Shown: positions 52,438 to 63,370 of the stretch, in pieces | Layout: every line of letters starts with the position of its first letter | Position numbering within the stretch: the stretch's first letter is position 1 | DNA from: Cephalotus follicularis | Lineage: Eukaryota; Streptophyta; Magnoliopsida; Oxalidales; Cephalotaceae | Reading direction: 5' to 3' | DNA length: 64,000 nucleotides | Assembly: GCA_001972305.1 (NCBI GenBank) | Contig: BDDD01001957.1 | Coordinates: 62,001 to 126,000 of the forward strand | Program-made: the position numbers and the translations under genes | The notes under the pieces: model-generated | Told to the model about the DNA's origin: nothing | Seen by the model: only the letters and a program-made list of their open reading frames with translations | The model's database searches: none

Positions 52438-54815
52438 TGTTAGATTAGGGGTGTCCCTGCAAGCCACGAGGTGGTTGCATAGATATGTATTCTATGTATA
52501 TTACACTATTCATTAATAGCATTCTTAATTCCATTTATGTTTTATTGTGCATATTCCTGTAACAATTGCATTCGCTATATGTATGCATCCCAAACCATCG
52601 ACATGGATCAGATTAATTTTATATATTAATTTAAAACACATATAGATCCATGTCGTTCGAGAGGTTGGTTCTCATGTCTGGGAGGTTATGAGAATGAGAT
52701 CCTTATTCCCTGCTAACAAAACGTTCCAAGTCATAGGTTGACTTTCTTGGGGAAATTGATGAACCTGATAGACTTGCCGTATTATTCTTGCTCCCGGGTT
52801 CAGTGGAGGGTAGATCATCTCATTACCACTTGGGTTTATCCATAAAACTAATGTGGGGTGCATGCTGGTGCATGTTCACTGAACTGACCCACCATTGGAA
52901 TCCTATTTGGATAGTCAATACTTGTGTCAATAGGAATCCTACTAGTCTCAGTAGTGTTTAGTCAACCAATGACTAGTGGCCAGACAAGACCTGCACTATT
53001 TCCTTTGACCTGAGCGGCTGCCATGCATCGTGTAGTAACTACTTGGCTTTGATTTCCACCTTACCCAGTTCCAGCCACGAGCTAACAAAAGGCTTGCCTT
53101 TGGGCCATGCAGTAGCTGCATTGGTGTGTGGGCGAGTTGGCGCAACATGGGATCCTCACACCCGTATTGAGGGTTAACTGCTTTATAATATCTGTGATTG
53201 TTGTAGACTTAAATCCTGGCCAGGCGTAGGCAGATTGGAAACGAGGTTTCCAGGGAGGTCTTCCGACAGTCTTAGTGTGTTCATAGATTTATAATTATCA
53301 TGGCTTTACCTAGGGTTGACATTTATCCAAAACCTAGGCCACGATCGGAGCCAAGAATGACGAGGAATACACTACACATAAACCGATGACTGGATAAGCT
53401 ACCGGTTAATCGGTTATTGACTGATAGGCGTGGAACTTTGGTCCACGGATCCGGGGGGCTATTTTAATAGTCAAGGATTATTGGAATTGTCGTACCAGAA
53501 TCATGGGATGTTCTGGGAAATTTATCGTCGTACCAGAAACCAATAGGGCTTTCGGGTTCCACCTGGTTTTGGAAAATGTTGACATGTAGGGTGACATGTC
53601 ATTTGGTGAGAGATTAACAGCTGGGAGATGTTACTTTGAAGAGAGCATTTTATTTGCTGGACATATGTTACTTCTTTAGAGGTGAGTCCAAGCATCGCCA
53701 TAGTAAAATGTTCTGATCAAAGGGTTGATTTTTGCATCAGTAAATACATGTGGTGTTTATTGATAGAGACAGCAATGGGCCGACCTAGGGCTTGGAAAAC
53801 CCTAGCCAAGTGTCGGCCGAACCTATGCCATTTAAATGGTAAGGTTGGGCCAGCCCTATAATCATATTCATGGCCCAATATTGATTGATATGTTGAATTG
53901 ATTAAATGTATGTGTTATATTCTATACTTGACACATGCAAGTGCTACATGTGACACATGGAGGGACACCGATCTCTCCTCTCTTATGGCCGGGTTTTAGG
54001 TGTCAAAATGGAAGAGAATTGAGTGACAAATGTCACATGACTCATCCACCAAAGTTAGAGGATGACTGACCAGTGTGCTATGACACATTATACACCATTT
54101 TGGATGAATGGTATAGCACACAATTTTATTCCTCTCTTCTCTTCATCTTATAGTCTTATGAGTAAAAAACACAAAAGGCTTCAAGCTTTGAAGAAGATTG
54201 GACAACCTTGCATTCAATCTTTACATATTGTGATTGTTAGCTTAGGTTGTTTAAACACATAAACCTGCATTATCCCATACTTTGAGGTTGTGGGTTTTGG
54301 TGCGTAATTGGAGGACTTGAATCTTGGATTAAAAGTGTAGAGGGAGCTCGAAGGAAGGAGCTCAACACCCATTGTAATGACACTTAAACTTGCACTTTCT
54401 ATCTCTTTTGTTGTGATGGTGCTTTCAGGTTTTGGCCAGGGATTTGCACCCTGCCCAAACCCTTATTGAATGTAGGGAAAACATATATAAACCCTAAGGG
54501 CCTGGGTTAAAAGAGTGGTCGCGGGTTGGATGGAAAAAATTAGGTTTTGGTGTGCTAACCTTGAACATGAATTTCGGTGGAACAAAATTAGGGTTTGGGA
54601 AAAATCCTTTTGGACCTATGACCTCTCTTGCTTCTTGGGAAAATAATTGATTCAATTGGTTGATTAATTAATGATCCTTGGACTGATTGGAAAAATAATG
54701 TACATAGATTTTAGGGTGTCCCACTGCTTGGGGACTAACCGAACTCAAAATTTTAAAATTGTAACCCTAAAGTCCCAATGCCCATTATTGGCTCAATCAG
54801 ATTTTGAGCCTTACA
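52438..54815 (+). mobile_element. 3' LTR of copia D2 (2378 bp)
   Basis: It starts TGTTAGATTAGGGGTGTCCC and ends near TTTTGAGCCTTACA. It matches 37235-39703 along its length. Gypsy G's leader follows, so D lies inside G just upstream of gag. No gene and no GTCGAC array is seen. Confidence 0.85.
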
Positions 54816-54946
54816 GGCTAAGCCAGGATAGGATCCTTGGCTATTTGAATTAAGACTTGTGGATATGATTGTTTATGGTACAATTATTTTGGAATTATGG
54901 TTAACATAAGTCGTTATCTAACCCTTTTCTCTTTTATAAGGTAGAT
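54816..54946 (+). other. Leader of gypsy G
   Basis: 131 bases between the copia LTR end and G's gag ATG. No primer site is visible, so G's 5' LTR and primer site must lie beyond D1 and off the window to the left. Confidence 0.5.
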
Positions 54947-55176
54947 ATGGAAGGCCAATGTGGAGGAACTACAAGAATAGCGAAAGGTGGGTCATCGTCC
55001 AGAAGCACCAGGGCTTACAAGGGAATGGAAGAACCAGAGGAAAGTAATGTGGCACCAGATACAGAATTTGTTGCACCTACTCAAGAGGAGCCAAGGGATT
55101 TCTTAAGAGAGATGTATGCTACTATGGCCCGGATTAATGAGCTCTTACAACGCCAAGTGGCTGCATCAGGTAAAGC
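54947..55176 (+). pseudogene. gag: Gag N-terminus of gypsy G
   Basis: ATG at 54947 opens MEGQCGGTTRIAKGGSSSRS and ends at the solo LTR insertion with ARINELLQRQVAASGKA. The frame continues directly at 57728 with KATAARRAARAEAAERPVDH once the solo LTR and one AAAGC copy are discounted. This region resembles the Gln-rich N-terminal arm of chromovirus gag. Confidence 0.8.
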
Positions 55177-57727
55177 TGTTGGATAATTGGATAGCAGCGG
55201 AAGAAATGCATTTCAGGCAAGTAGGGTTTAGGGTGACAAATTTTAAAATTTATATTTCGGCAAAGGAATCATCCATAACAAATTCCATGAAATATCCAAT
55301 TTATAACCAAGAATCACTAATTGGTCTATTAAAAGCCCCTAACGCCGATTCCAAGCAAGGGAGAGTGAAGGTGGATTAGGGTTTCCCTACATATGCGGCC
55401 ACATGCCAAATTGTAACTAGGGATACACACTTGACCCTAATTCCATTCCACAACCATTCTAACCCTTAAACCCTAACCTTAAGGGTTTAACATCACATAA
55501 AAGACAAGCTAGGTCATGGATGGAGCTAGGGAATTCCAACGCTAGGTTTGGCCATCAATGCCAAAATTGTTAGGGTTCCACACAAACCCTAAAACAATCT
55601 CCACCTAAACACATACCCTAAACCCTAACCATAACATTTTCATTCCCACTTGGAATAAGCTAAGGTTCGGCCATAACCATATCAAAAACATATTAAACAC
55701 ATGAACATGCCCTAGCACCAACAAACACACCACTTCAACAAGAAGTAAAAAGATGAAGAAGAAAATCAAATTACCTTAGGTCTTTACTCCTTCAACTTTG
55801 AGAGATTTCTTCCCTTGCTTTCCAAGCAATCCAGATTCACATTTTATCTTCCCATGGAGGCGGCTAAGACATATTGTGTAGGTGTTTTGGTTGGATGATC
55901 AATCCTAGAAGTTTCCTCTATTTAGAGGTAGAGATATGAAGAAATCTCCACCTATAAAGAGGTTAGGGAGGGTGAGAGGAAGGTATCTTTAGTTTCTCTC
56001 TTCAAGAGCTCATAAGTTCTTGGACACCACGCATGGTGTTATCATTCTCACAGCAATGGAGAAAGGAAGGTAGAAAAGAGAGAGTTTAGCCATGAGAGTG
56101 ATAAAGAAAGAGAAGTTATGTGTGTATTAGCCAAATGAATTCACTTAAGTGAATTCATGCGTTGATGTGCCCATAAGTGAAGCCAAACAAATATCTCCAC
56201 TCACTTTATTCATAAAGAATGAGAATACAACACCACAGTACTCACACATGCACTAAATGGCCGGCCTTAGGAAGCTCGTGAGGCAAGGAAGTGATGCCTT
56301 AATGGTTAAGTAAGTTGACAAGTCAAGTAGTTAGCTTCCAACCAAAACATGTAACTAAGTTACACTAAGGCAACTAAATGGAGCTTTGGGACGTCCCATC
56401 ATAAGCCTTTCCAAGGCTTTAGGGTTTGGCCGTAATATCCCAAAAAAGCACTATCTGTCCATGAATTCTCAATAATTCATAAATGACAAAAATTCCCCTC
56501 GGCCCCGAATGATCTATTTATGGTGCTGCTTGAACTCATTTCCTTAGAAATGAATGAAGTATAGCAAAATAGATATTATCTTGTCAAGTAACACCTCCCT
56601 GGTGTGATCATCTCACTAAATGACATGTGCCCCATGCACGTCAACTGATTCCAAAACCATGTCGGACCCGAAAACCCGGTTGGATCTCGATACGACAATA
56701 AGCTTCTCATAACATCCCAGAGTTCTGGTACGATCACCCTAATTGTCGCTGACTATCAAAATGATAATGATATGATTCCCAATCATCCCCTGGATCCATA
56801 GAATCAACCATGTCTATAAGTCGACATCTGGTAAACCAGTACTTTATCCAATCATCGACATATGTGTCATGTATCCTACGTCATTCTTGGCTCTGACCTC
56901 GACTTAGGGTTCAGAATAATGTCACCCCTAGGTAAAACCATGATAACTATAGATCTATGTTCACATTGAGACTATTGGTAGACCTTCCCAGAAATCCCAT
57001 TTCCAGTCAGCCCTTCATACTGGTGCGACAATCCCTTATTGTGCACTCGACCATACATCTCAATGAAACTCCCACAAGGACCAAAGACAACCCTTTTGCC
57101 AGCATGTGGCTAGTGCTGGGGAAGGAAAAAATCAAAGCCAAGTGGTTACAACACAATGCATGCCAGCCGCTCAGGTCTAAGGACACAACGTAGCACACGA
57201 ATGGTCTACTAGTCACCACAGACTATACACTACCGAGACTATAGGAATCCTATTGACATAGGTATAACTTTCCAAATAGGTTTCCTATGGTGGGTCTGTT
57301 CAGTCTCATGCTCTCTAGCATGAACCCCACATCAGCTTTAGGGTAAACCCAAATGGCAATGAGATTGTCCATCCCCCACACCCAAGAGGGCAAGCATAAT
57401 ACGACAAGTCTTTACGGTTTATCAATTGCCCTAAGAATGTGAACCTATGAATTGGAACATTATGTTAGAAGGGAGTAAGGAACTCATTCTCATAACCTCT
57501 TAGGCATGAGATACAACCCTTTTATGACAGGGCACTATATGTGTACTCAGTTGAAATGGTGATCAACCAATCCATTGAGATGGGTTGAGATATACATATA
57601 GCGGGTTGCCATTAAACTACAGAACTGTGCACATAAACACGAAAAAGAATTCCTATTGTATAAATAGAGAGTGTATATAAAAGCATGAAGCCACCTCATG
57701 GCATGCAGGGACACCCCAACTCTAGCA
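55177..57727 (-). mobile_element. Solo LTR of a copia D-related family (2551 bp)
   Basis: Plus-strand ends are TGTTGGATAATTGG and CTCTAGCA (TG...CA). AAAGC flanks both sides (55172-55176 and 57728-57732). On the minus strand it starts TGCTAGAGTTGGGGTGTCCC, close to the D LTR start, and shares many blocks with it while its 3' end differs. Internal genes are absent, as expected after LTR-LTR recombination. A TATATAC/ATTTATAC pair lies near its start (57657-57685). It carries no motif array. Confidence 0.9.
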
Positions 57728-58930
57728 AAAGCCACAGCTGCTAGAAGAGCTGCACGGGCAGAAGCAGCAGAGAGACCAGTTGATCATTCTGCACGTATGG
57801 AGGATACTTTCATCAAGTTCTTGAAGTTAAATCCTCCAGCATTCACAGGAGATTCTGAAGTTGTTGCCTCTGAGAGATGGTTAATGTAGACGGAGAAGAT
57901 ATTTGGACTCTTGGAGTGTTTAGACTTACAGACAGTTTGTTTGCCATTTATATGCTGCAGGGTGAGGCAGAGCATTGGTGGAGGATGGTTAATTCTTCTT
58001 GGAAAGAAACATGGATAGTGAGGTCTTAGGATTTTTTTATAGTTGAGTTCAATGAGAAGTAATTTCCTGAGACAAAGGTTGACAAAAAGGTGGCCGAGTT
58101 CCTTGGTCTAGTGCAAAGGAGTATGACTGTGCTCCAGTATGAGGCTAAGTTCTTTGAATTAGCAAGGATTGCTCCTCACATGGTCCACACAGAGGCAAGA
58201 AAAGGCAAGAAGTTTGTTGGTGGGCCCGGACCCGACATCAGACAGAAGTTCGTGTCTTTACGGTTGAGATCTTTCTTTGAGTTGGCTAGCAGAGCCATAG
58301 AGCTTGAGTATGTATGTGAAGAATTGCACAAATTGAGGATTCGGACTAGTAGCAGTAGGCCTACTTCTTTAGATTGGCAGTCAGGGAGGTGTTCTAAGAG
58401 CAGTAATACGTCCTAGAAAGTAGGGAATAGCAGCCTGAGTTGGGGTGGTTCACCTCAAAGTGTTGGTAGTCCACCCAATCTTTTAGGGCATAAGGGGGGC
58501 AGTCTAAGGCTCACAACATAGGTGCAGAAGGCACGATTCTAGGTAGAGGAACCGAGGGACACAGGGAGGACACTCTAGGCTTTCCAGTGGTGGTTATCAG
58601 GCTCCCTTTAATCGGTGCATGTATTGTCAATGCACTAACCATGCATTTGATTATTGTTGGTGGAAAGCTGGTAAATGCATGAGTTATGGAGCTATAGATC
58701 ATTTGGTTAAAGAGTGTCCTCATAGTAGGTATGGTATGGGGCCTCAGCAAGGGTAGAGCATGGGTCGACCTCATGGAGGTTCTCAGCAGAACCAGAGTAT
58801 CAGTTATCAGCAGGGTCGTGGTCTGGGACAGTAGTATCAGGGCCGTCCTAGTACCAGTTCACCTTTTGTAGTAACAGGAGATCATGGTAAGCAGCCTATG
58901 GGATCGACACCTACAGTGCATGTAGGATAT
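57728..58930 (+). pseudogene. gag: Gag core and zinc knuckles of gypsy G
   Basis: AAERPVDHSARMEDTFIKFL, NPPAFTGDSEVVASERWLM, then a TAG (57887-57889) and a frameshift near 57930. VAEFLGLVQRSMTVLQYEAK and FELARIAPHMVHTEARKGKK continue at 58090-58416, ended by TAG. Zinc knuckle sequence near 58610-58720 reads CMYCQCTNHAFDYC (normal CCHC) and then CMSYGAIDHLVKEC, in which the second Cys is Tyr. It is related to A's gag more than to B/F. Confidence 0.85.
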
Positions 58931-59340
58931 ATGCTATGGACCATAGATCTATAGCGGCATCCGCTTCAGTTTTCAAAGGTACTATTTGTATCTCTCAATA
59001 TATAACACAAGCTATTATAGATCCAGGTTCGTCACATTCATACATTGCATCTCATTTTCTATGCTACATTGATGTGGAACTCGATTCGTTACCTTTTTTT
59101 ATGGAAGTGATCACCCCAGTAGGAGAGCCTTTTTATTCCAAATGGTTGTGTAGGTCTTGTGCCATAGAGATCGCAAATCAAATTTTTATGGCTGAACTTA
59201 TAGTGTTGCCGATGGATGAGTTGTATGTAATCCTAGGGATGGATTGCTTAGCAGTATACTATGCTCACATGGATTGCTACATGAAGGTTGTAGCCTTCAG
59301 TATGCAATTATAGTCTCAGTTCCTGTTTATCGGGACTTTA
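58931..59340 (+). pseudogene. pol: Protease of gypsy G, active site altered
   Basis: Open 58936-59313: ASVFKGTICISQYITQAIID, the active site D-P-G-S-S (59020-59034) where aspartic proteases have D-[ST]-G, then HSYIASHFLCYIDVELDSLP and LYVILGMDCLAVYYAHMDC. TAG ends the frame at 59311. Pro in the catalytic triplet should abolish activity. Confidence 0.85.
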
Positions 59341-60058
59341 GAGTACCAACTAGTTTTGATGATATTGGCTGTTCATGCTGACAGGCTAATGAGACATGGC
59401 TGCAGTGGCTACCTGGCACATGTGACAGATAGTAGGAGATGGGTGCCGAGGTTTGAGGATGTCCCAGTTGTCAATGAGTATCCAGATGTGTTCCCGGATA
59501 AGTTCACATCCTTACCTCTAGAGACGGATATGGAGTTTGTTATAGATCTTCTACCATGGATGGCACCGATATCGAGATCTCCTTGTTGTATGTCCCCCCT
59601 AGAGTTGAAACTATAGTTACAACAGTTGCTCGATAGAGGTTTTATTAGACCGAGTGTTTCCCCCTGGGGAGCACCCATTCTGTTTGCGAAGAAAAATGAT
59701 GGAACTCTACAGATGTGTATCGATTATCGGCAGCTCAATAGGGTTACCGTAAGAATAAGTATCCACTGTCGCATATTGATGAATGGTTTTATTAGTGGAG
59801 ACATTCTTCAGTGTTCTCCAGGTTGGATTTGAGATCGGGATATTACCAGCTCAAAGTTAGAGCAAAGAACTTCCAAAGACAGCTTTCAGGTCGCGGTATG
59901 GGCACTATGAGTTTGTTGTGATGCCGTTCGGGGTGACCAATGCCTCTGCTGCATTCATGTGTCTTATGAACAGGGTGTTTAGTTCATATATTGACCAGTT
60001 TATTGTGGTCTTCATCAATGATATCTTGGTGTATTCCAAGTCTATGGAGGAGCATAAG
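59341..60058 (+). pseudogene. pol: RT of gypsy G, part 1
   Basis: AVHADRLMRHGCSGYLAHVT, VVNEYPDVFPDKFTSLPLET and PISRSPCCMSPLELKL, then [23 protein letters not shown] and [14 protein letters not shown] follow before a frameshift at ~59755. The palm ([20 protein letters not shown]) leads to V-F-I-N-D-I-L-V at about 60008-60031, so the first catalytic Asp of the YxDD box is Asn. The gene is then cut by a solo LTR after MEEHK. Confidence 0.87.
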
Positions 60059-60525
60059 TGTCACGCCCTGCTTTTCATAAACAACATTTAAGTGGTAGCA
60101 ATTAACATAATATCCGGCTTATCCATTTTTTTACAGGGAAATAAAACTTTCCAAACAATTTATGTCTTGTGGAAGGATTCAAATAATAAGCCGAAATAAA
60201 CCGTAACTCACGTCCCATACCATGTGTTACCCACAACATAAATAAACCATGGTGAATTGCCCTTAAACGGAGCGTGAATTAAAACATTCTATACAGTATT
60301 TGATCATGTGTAGAAATCCATCAAATACATTATCCCAATATAACAGTTATCCAATACATAATCCATTAACAATAACCGAAAAATCCTTCGGTTACAATGA
60401 CATAAATACGAAACAGTTTAACAAACCCAACCGGAGTTACGACTCCACTAGCTAACATTATTACAATTGTACTTCTCCACGCGTGTCCATATTGATCCCA
60501 CTGCATCAATCTGAAATGTAGGGGG

Positions 60526-60550
60526 TTAGCCTTTGTCCTCACTCGGCTAA
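60526..60550 (-). promoter_or_regulatory. Conserved TTAGCC-N13-GGCTAA hairpin block
   Basis: The minus strand reads TTAGCC, a 13-base loop GAGTGAGGACAAA, then GGCTAA. The same 25-base arrangement occurs at 989-1013 (plus strand, loop AAGTGAGGACAAC) and 16589-16613 (minus strand). It lies in the presumed transcribed leader of three different LTRs. Confidence 0.6.
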
Positions 60551-61215
60551 GTAGAGAAGTTATAAATGCAGTTCGGGGTCAAAATAATGAGTGTCATGTA
60601 TGAATGCACAATGATGCAGTACATAACGTATAACAGTACATATACATATATCTATATGTATATTTATCAGTATAATCTGCCATGTCCTCGAGGAGAACAC
60701 AATAAGTACAACAACATCCACGTTACTAGCACGATGGCAAGTAACAACAGTCTGGACACAGTAAACTATACTATCATGGCGGCTAAGTACCAACAGTACC
60801 CCGCTAACGGCAATAGTAGCAACAATACTCAGCACAGTGGCTAACTAACAACAATACCCCGCTAGTGGCAACAGTGGCAATCACATTCCACAGTCAACTC
60901 AAGTAGTTTATAATTTATAAACACTTGAAACAATAATTTTGATGTACGAGCCATCTCTTAAACAGTTCACAATATTTGGAGATTACTTCCCCAGTGATTT
61001 GAAAATATATGTATTTTTGTAAAAAATAATGATTTATTTAAAATCATGTATAAACTTCTAAAATGATAAAACACTTTATAAAACAGTCACAATTCGGTTC
61101 ACGGTTCAGTTAATAGTACAATATATAATGCAAACATATGCTCAAAATGAATCTAAGATCGCTGGCATCGCACCTATGTTTACCATCTTTTCTAAAGGTC
61201 GATTATTCCCTGTAA

Positions 61216-61472
61216 CAGTCAGCTTTTTCCTATAACAGTCAGCTACTTCCTTGAGCAGTCGGCTGTTTTCCTCCAATAGTCGGCTCTTTTGGGCGAGTAA
61301 CACATGAGTATTCAGCTGTTTTTCCTCAACAGTCGACCGTCTACACAAACAGTGTACATATGATTCTTCCATCCATTTCTGGGCAGACTAACGCATGCAC
61401 AGTCGGCTATTTTCCTTTGACAGTCGGTTGTGTACCTTAAACAGTCGACTGTTTTCCCTAAATAGTCAGCTA
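61216..61472. repeat. CAGTCGGCTG array (downstream) in the solo gypsy LTR
   Basis: Units begin at 61216, 61236, 61256 and 61277, then 61330, and 61400, 61421, 61442 and 61463. Steps are 20-21 within groups. Forms include CAGTCAGCTT, CAGTCGGCTG, TAGTCGGCTC, CAGTCGACCG, CAGTCGGCTA, CAGTCGGTTG and CAGTCGACTG. Confidence 0.9.
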
Positions 61473-62045
61473 TTCTGCAAACCAGTAACATGTAATTGCC
61501 CAATTTACATCCAACCAGTTATTGGCAAGTCACTCAACCATATTCATACAATAGAATATCATCAGTAATTCACAGAACACAATCAAAGTTCATGCATTTC
61601 CTCTATTTCATTACAACACCAGTGGATCCAACATAGTAATGCATGCAATCTAATCAATTCTCAATCTACAACCCAGTATACTTATCATGTTAATGAACCA
61701 CGATAACTATGATACTTCATCCAACAATCCACAATCCATATTAACATGCAATCCACCAATGAGCAACATTATTTTAGAACTCGAATTTACATGTATAATT
61801 TCCTTATAATTACCCCTACCTTTGGTTCCAAGTTAGGAATCCGAAAGTCCACCTCTTTGTGTTCCTTTCAAGTAATTTAAGCTCCCTGGTTCAGTCACAG
61901 TAGCTCCAACCTGAGTCTCCAACTTCCTTCTTTATTCCCACGATGGAGAGTAGCCTTTCCTCCTCAATTTCTCACTAATTCTCTCCAAACTCTCTCTGGT
62001 TTCTTTCTTTTCAGATGCTGGGTGAGAGAGACGAAGGGGAGAGTA

Positions 62046-62054
62046 TTTTTATGC
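62046..62054 (-). promoter_or_regulatory. Candidate TATA box of the solo gypsy LTR
   Basis: Minus-strand GCATAAAAA, identical to A's candidate box, about 245 bases downstream of the upstream motif array. Confidence 0.4.
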
Positions 62055-62298
62055 AATATCTCTCTTTCTCTCCCTCAGCCTGTTTGCATGGAACTAAATG
62101 CCACTTTCCTCTTCCATCAATTTCATGCACACACACACATGTCATTCCCACCCTTCCATCATGTCTCTGTAGGTTCAGGAGCTGTGGTGCATGTCCAACA
62201 CATTTTACTAGGCATGTGATGGTGTTTGAAAGATGCCCTTACCCTGTCAGTTGCGGTATGTGCTCTCGTCACATGTTGCACAAAAAAAGAGCATAATC

Positions 62299-62429
62299 CA
62301 GTCAGCTGTTCTTCCACAACAGTCGTCTGTTCGCTTGGCCGTTGCACTGCCAGGTGGCCTGACCGTCTACCAGTCGGCTGGTTCGTCCCACCAGTCGACT
62401 GTCCACTAAACAGTCTCTCAGTTGACTAT
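62299..62429. repeat. CAGTCGACTG array (upstream) in the solo gypsy LTR
   Basis: Units at 62299, 62320, 62371 and 62392 (CAGTCAGCTG, CAGTCGTCTG, CAGTCGGCTG, CAGTCGACTG), then a decayed pair near 62411-62429. Steps of 21 and 51 fit a missing unit. The location is 200-330 bases into the LTR. Confidence 0.85.
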
Positions 62430-62628
62430 TTTTCCATCCATATGGGTGTTTGGAGTGTTTTGCTCTGAACATTAAACTTGTTGTTACATTTCACAATATC
62501 CTTATTCCTTATACCTTTTCACCCGAGATGTAACATACCAAGATGAAAATCATAACTCTCATTTATTCATGAAGAAATCACAATGGAAAATTACAATAAT
62601 ACATTACGAGAAAATCTCGGGCATTACA

Positions 62629-63370
62629 ATAGGCAACATTTGCACTTGGCATTACAAGTTTTGAGAGATCACCAGTTGTATGCAAAGTTTTGCAAATGTG
62701 AATTTTGGTTGTTAAATGCTTTCCTTGGTCACGTTATCTCCAGTGCCGTTTCATTAGTTGACCTAGCAAAGATAGAAGCAGTGAGGGACTAGAGACGGTC
62801 GACAAACGTGACAGAAGTCCATAGTTTCTTAGGCTTAGTAAGATATTACCGTCGTTTTGTCGAGGGATTGTCATTGATGCAGAAAAAGACATTGTTTGTA
62901 TGGGATGACAGTTGTGAAGGGAGTTTTTTAGGAGCTGAAACACAGTTTGATTTCTGCATTGATATTGACTTTGCTTGAGGGAAATGAGGGCTTTGCTGTG
63001 TACAGTGATGCATCAGAGAACTGTTTGGGTTATGTTTTGATGCAATATGGGAAGGTGATTGCCTATGCCTCAAGGAAGTTGAAGCCTCATGAGGAGAGTT
63101 ATCCATCTCATGACCTAGAGTTGGCAGCAATAATCTTTGCACTACGCAAATGGAGGCATTACTTGTATGGTACCAAGTTTGATGTGTACACAGACCATAA
63201 AAGTTTGAAGCAGCTTTTCTCAAAAAAAAGTCCTAAATATGAGACAAAGGAGGTGGATGCACTTGATTAATGATTACAACTATGAGATACAGTACCACCC
63301 AGGCAAGGCTAAGGTGGTTGCAAACGCTTTAAGTCATCGATTAGCTTAGTTGCCCAGATTCAAGCATGGC
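62629..63370 (+). pseudogene. pol: RT thumb and RNase H of gypsy G, part 2
   Basis: Resumes after the solo [37 protein letters not shown], then a TAG near 62790. TEVHSFLGLVRYYRRFVEGL follows, with a frameshift near 62920. RNase H 62947-63270 has [40 protein letters not shown] and [20 protein letters not shown], and a frameshift near [29 protein letters not shown] then follows, where the usual ADALS has lost its Asp. The gene is cut at 63370 by the LTR of the next element. Confidence 0.87.

Larger units (their letters stand above)
60059..62628 (-). mobile_element. Solo gypsy LTR related to element A (2570 bp)
   Basis: On the minus strand it starts TGTAATGCCCGAG at 62628 and ends GCAGGGCGTGACA at 60059. 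The flanks ATAAG (60054-60058) and ATAGG (62629-62633) differ by one base. It contains two motif arrays, a TATA-like box between them (62046-62054), the TTAGCC...GGCTAA hairpin block (60526-60550), and a short CACACACA run near 62128-62140. The layout matches A's LTR but the sequence is diverged. Confidence 0.88.

Noticed and set aside
54062-54262. 66-codon frame in D2's LTR as a host gene
   Set aside because: No domain, inside the LTR, not conserved in the sister LTR at 37235-39703.
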